DNA of 32,346 bases, from the NCBI GenBank assembly GCA_947167135.1, contig CAMVGV010000031.1, positions 1 through 32,346 of the forward strand. Reading direction: 5' to 3'. Source of the stretch: an uncultured Lachnospiraceae bacterium. GTDB taxonomy: Bacteria > Bacillota > Clostridia > Lachnospirales > Lachnospiraceae. This document shows, one piece after another, positions 30,582 to 32,346 of this stretch. The notes below the pieces were generated by a model, which saw nothing but the letters and a program-made list of their open reading frames with translations, searched no databases and was not told the origin of the DNA. The translations under genes and the position numbers were made by a program. The number at the start of each line of letters is the position of its first letter. Position 1 is the first letter of the stretch.

Positions 30582-31769
30582 ATGAAGATATATGCGGATA
30601 ACGCTGCCACGACCAGGGTCAGTAAAACCGCTCTGGATGCCATGATCCCTGCCTTTACGGAGATGTACGGCAATCCGTCGAGCCTTTACAGCCTGGGACA
30701 GGAAGCAAAGGAGGCGATCGAAAACGCAAGGGAGGAGATCGCAGGTATGATAGGGGCGGAGCCCCGGGAGATCATTTTCACCTCGGGCGGAAGCGAGGCG
30801 GATAATCACGCCATCAGGTCAGCAGCGGAGCTTGGGAAAAAGAACGGAAAGTGCCATATCATTTCCTCGGCTTTTGAACACCATGCCGTGCTGCATACCC
30901 TTAAGAGACTGGAAAAAGAGGGCTTTGAGGTAACCCTTCTGGATGTACATGAAAACGGCATAGTGGACCCTAAGGAGCTTAAGGAGGCCATACGGCCTGA
31001 TACCTGCCTTGTCACGGTGATGCGTGCCAATAATGAGATAGGAACCCTGCAGCCCATTCGTGAGATTGGAGAGATATGCAGGAATAAGGGCATTCTTTTC
31101 CACACGGATGCTGTTCAGGCTGTGGGCCATGTTCCAATAAACGTGAAGACTGATAATATCGATATGATGTCTGCTTCGGCACATAAGTTCCATGGTCCGA
31201 AGGGCATCGGCTTCCTGTATGCATCAAAAAAGGTCAGGCTTTTGAACCTTATCGAGGGAGGCGCCCAGGAAAACGGCCGCAGGGCGGGTACGGAGAATGT
31301 TCCCGAGATCCTGGGTATGGCTGCAGCACTTAAAGAAGCGGTTTCCAATATGGAAGAGAATTCGAAGGTGATGTGTGAGGCAAGGGACAGGCTGATCGAG
31401 GGCTTAAGCGAGATCCCCCACTCCGCTCTTAACGGGGACAGGGAAAAGCGGCTCCCCGGAAATGTGAATTTCTGCTTTGAGGGCATAGAGGGCGAATCGC
31501 TGCTTCTCCTTCTCGACGATAAGGGAATAGCGGCTTCCTCGGGAAGCGCCTGTACCTCCGGGTCTCTTGATCCGAGCCATGTACTCCTCGCCATAGGCAG
31601 GGTACATGATGTGGCGCATGGATCCTTAAGGCTCAGTATCGGAGAGGATATCACCAAAGAGGAGACAGAATATATCATAAAATCCGTTAAAGAGGTTGTG
31701 GAATACCTGAGGAGCTTTTCACCCGTGTGGAGAGACCTGACCACGGGGAAGAAGCAGTTTATCTTATAG
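30582..31769 (+). CDS. nifS: Cysteine desulfurase NifS/IscS family
   Basis: A 395-aa PLP enzyme that takes sulfur from cysteine, giving alanine and an enzyme persulfide, for Fe-S clusters and thio-modified tRNA. Diagnostic parts: [11 protein letters not shown] at the start, [24 protein letters not shown], the PLP lysine in [10 protein letters not shown] (Lys202), [14 protein letters not shown], and the persulfide cysteine in [17 protein letters not shown] (Cys324) on the longer flexible loop of group I enzymes. AAAGGAGTG precedes ATG 30582. The scaffold gene follows after 17 bases. The linked nifS-nifU pair is the usual clostridial arrangement, often preceded by an Rrf2-type regulator, which is absent here. 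Confidence 0.95.
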   Translation: MKIYADNAATTRVSKTALDAMIPAFTEMYGNPSSLYSLGQEAKEAIENAREEIAGMIGAEPREIIFTSGGSEADNHAIRSAAELGKKNGKCHIISSAFEHHAVLHTLKRLEKEGFEVTLLDVHENGIVDPKELKEAIRPDTCLVTVMRANNEIGTLQPIREIGEICRNKGILFHTDAVQAVGHVPINVKTDNIDMMSASAHKFHGPKGIGFLYASKKVRLLNLIEGGAQENGRRAGTENVPEILGMAAALKEAVSNMEENSKVMCEARDRLIEGLSEIPHSALNGDREKRLPGNVNFCFEGIEGESLLLLLDDKGIAASSGSACTSGSLDPSHVLLAIGRVHDVAHGSLRLSIGEDITKEETEYIIKSVKEVVEYLRSFSPVWRDLTTGKKQFIL

Positions 31770-31786
31770 AAAGGAGCATAAACATT

Positions 31787-32164
31787 ATGGCTTTATATAG
31801 CGACAAGGTTATGGAACACTTCAGAAACCCCAGAAATGTGGGTGTCATAGAGGATGCTGACGGAGTAGGAGAGGTAGGAAACGCGAAATGCGGGGACATC
31901 ATGAAGATGTACCTGAAGATCGATAATGACATAATAACGGATGTCAAATTCGAAACCTTCGGCTGCGGCAGTGCCATCGCATCAAGCTCAATGGCTACGG
32001 AGCTTATCAAGGGAAAGCCTGTGAGTGAAGCTATGGAGCTTACAAACAAGGCGGTTGCCGAGGCTCTGGACGGTCTTCCAGATTACAAGATGCATTGCTC
32101 GGTTCTTGCGGAGGAGGCTATACAGTCGGCGCTGGATGACTATCATAAGAGGAGCGGGAAGTAA
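31787..32164 (+). CDS. nifU: Iron-sulfur scaffold NifU/IscU-like protein
   Basis: A 125-aa IscU-fold scaffold on which clusters are built with sulfur from the neighbouring desulfurase. The N-terminus YSDKVMEHFRNPRNVGVIEDADG and the three ligand cysteines are conserved: GNAKCGD (Cys35), TFGCGSAIASSS (Cys60) and MHCSVLAEEAI (Cys104). The Asp after Cys35 is the residue that tunes cluster release. The C-terminal Nfu and central ferredoxin domains of nitrogen-fixer NifU are absent, as in the short clostridial form. GAAAGGAG precedes ATG 31787; the longer open frame to 31727 would overlap nifS. The next gene often found here, mnmA, is not seen in the 180 bases that remain. Confidence 0.95.
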   Translation: MALYSDKVMEHFRNPRNVGVIEDADGVGEVGNAKCGDIMKMYLKIDNDIITDVKFETFGCGSAIASSSMATELIKGKPVSEAMELTNKAVAEALDGLPDYKMHCSVLAEEAIQSALDDYHKRSGK

Positions 32165-32180
32165 CGGTAACAGTCTATCA

Positions 32181-32256
32181 TTGTCATTCTGAGCGAAGCG
32201 AAGAATCCTTCACAGTTTATGAGAAGATTCTTTGGGCTGCGCCCTCAGAATGACAA
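32181..32256. repeat. Dispersed palindromic repeat (GTCATTCTGAGCGAAGCGAAG type)
   Basis: TTGTCATTCTGAG and CTCAGAATGACAA are perfect 13-bp inverted arms 76 bp end to end. Inside, AGAATC and GATTCT pair again. One arm carries GCGAAGC and the other GGGC-TGC-GCCC (on the plus strand), each able to fold into a mini-hairpin. I recall this motif, with the same two arm variants, as an interspersed repeat in many unrelated bacteria, so it is probably a REP-like or MITE-type element. Confidence 0.75.
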
Positions 32257-32294
32257 GCTTGGAGGTAATTACTACTGTCAAGCTTGGAGGTAAT
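32254..32294 (+). repeat. Two direct repeats after the palindrome
   Basis: CAAGCTTGGAGGTAAT occurs at 32254-32269 and again at 32279-32294, a 25-bp period. The first copy overlaps the end of the palindromic repeat. Nothing else is recognisable up to the window end. Confidence 0.7.
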
Positions 32295-32346
32295 AGTAAT
32301 TACGCATCCCCCTCAATAATCTTATAGAATCAGCATCCGACAATGG

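Overview
The window looks like a chromosome segment from a low-to-mid-GC Firmicute, most probably Lachnospiraceae (Butyrivibrio or Roseburia-like). This is inferred from strong GGAGG-type ribosome sites, consensus sigma-A promoters, a Firmicute-type LexA box, clostridial-type NifS/NifU, a TAXI-TRAP transporter and a high density of membrane signalling proteins. No rRNA, tRNA, CRISPR array, phage gene or transposase was seen. Identifications rest on reading motifs in the translations; no database search was possible.

Layout. 1-1.3 kb: the end of a radical SAM (SPL-like) gene and a DUF5131 (Gp37/Gp68-like) gene, a cargo pair often carried on mobile DNA. 1.3-1.8 kb: a chain of DNA hairpins, two terminators and a 53-aa ORF. 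2-2.65 kb: gene debris, namely the start of a PAP2-type phosphatase and a histidine kinase cut down by internal deletion. 2.6-5 kb: a solute-binding lipoprotein, a cNMP-binding protein and two small overlapping ORFs. 5-8 kb: a CASTOR/POLLUX-type channel divergent from a Gfo/Idh/MocA oxidoreductase. 8-11.7 kb: a minus-strand operon of cytidylate-kinase-like protein, TAXI binding protein and fused TRAP permease. 11.9-15.4 kb: a membrane HD-GYP protein and a DAACS carboxylate symporter. 15.5 kb: a 71-aa peptide joining a double-glycine leader to a zinc-ribbon-like core. 15.7-17.9 kb: a chemotaxis receptor behind a strong promoter with a palindrome at its start point. 18-19.7 kb: a CcdA-thioredoxin fusion with an internal 57-bp tandem repeat, then a membrane-protein fragment. 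19.8-24.6 kb: a probable operon of STAS protein, aldo/keto reductase, diguanylate cyclase, PfkB kinase and class II aldolase. 24.6-25.9 kb: a LexA-box promoter, a small unknown protein and a YitT protein. 25.9-27.2 kb: two paralogous HAD proteins, one with a ParB-like domain. 27.3-27.7 kb: a probable MITE. 27.8-30.4 kb: a hybrid histidine kinase. 30.6-32.2 kb: nifS-nifU, then a dispersed palindromic repeat.

Together the genes describe a motile, environment-sensing bacterium. c-di-GMP synthesis and breakdown, chemotaxis, phosphorelay and cNMP sensing sit beside carboxylate uptake, sugar-phosphate metabolism, extracytoplasmic thiol redox and Fe-S assembly. The less familiar items are the MITE with two structurally covarying hairpin modules, the ParB-HAD/HAD pair, the leader-zinc-ribbon peptide and the LexA-box gene of unknown function.
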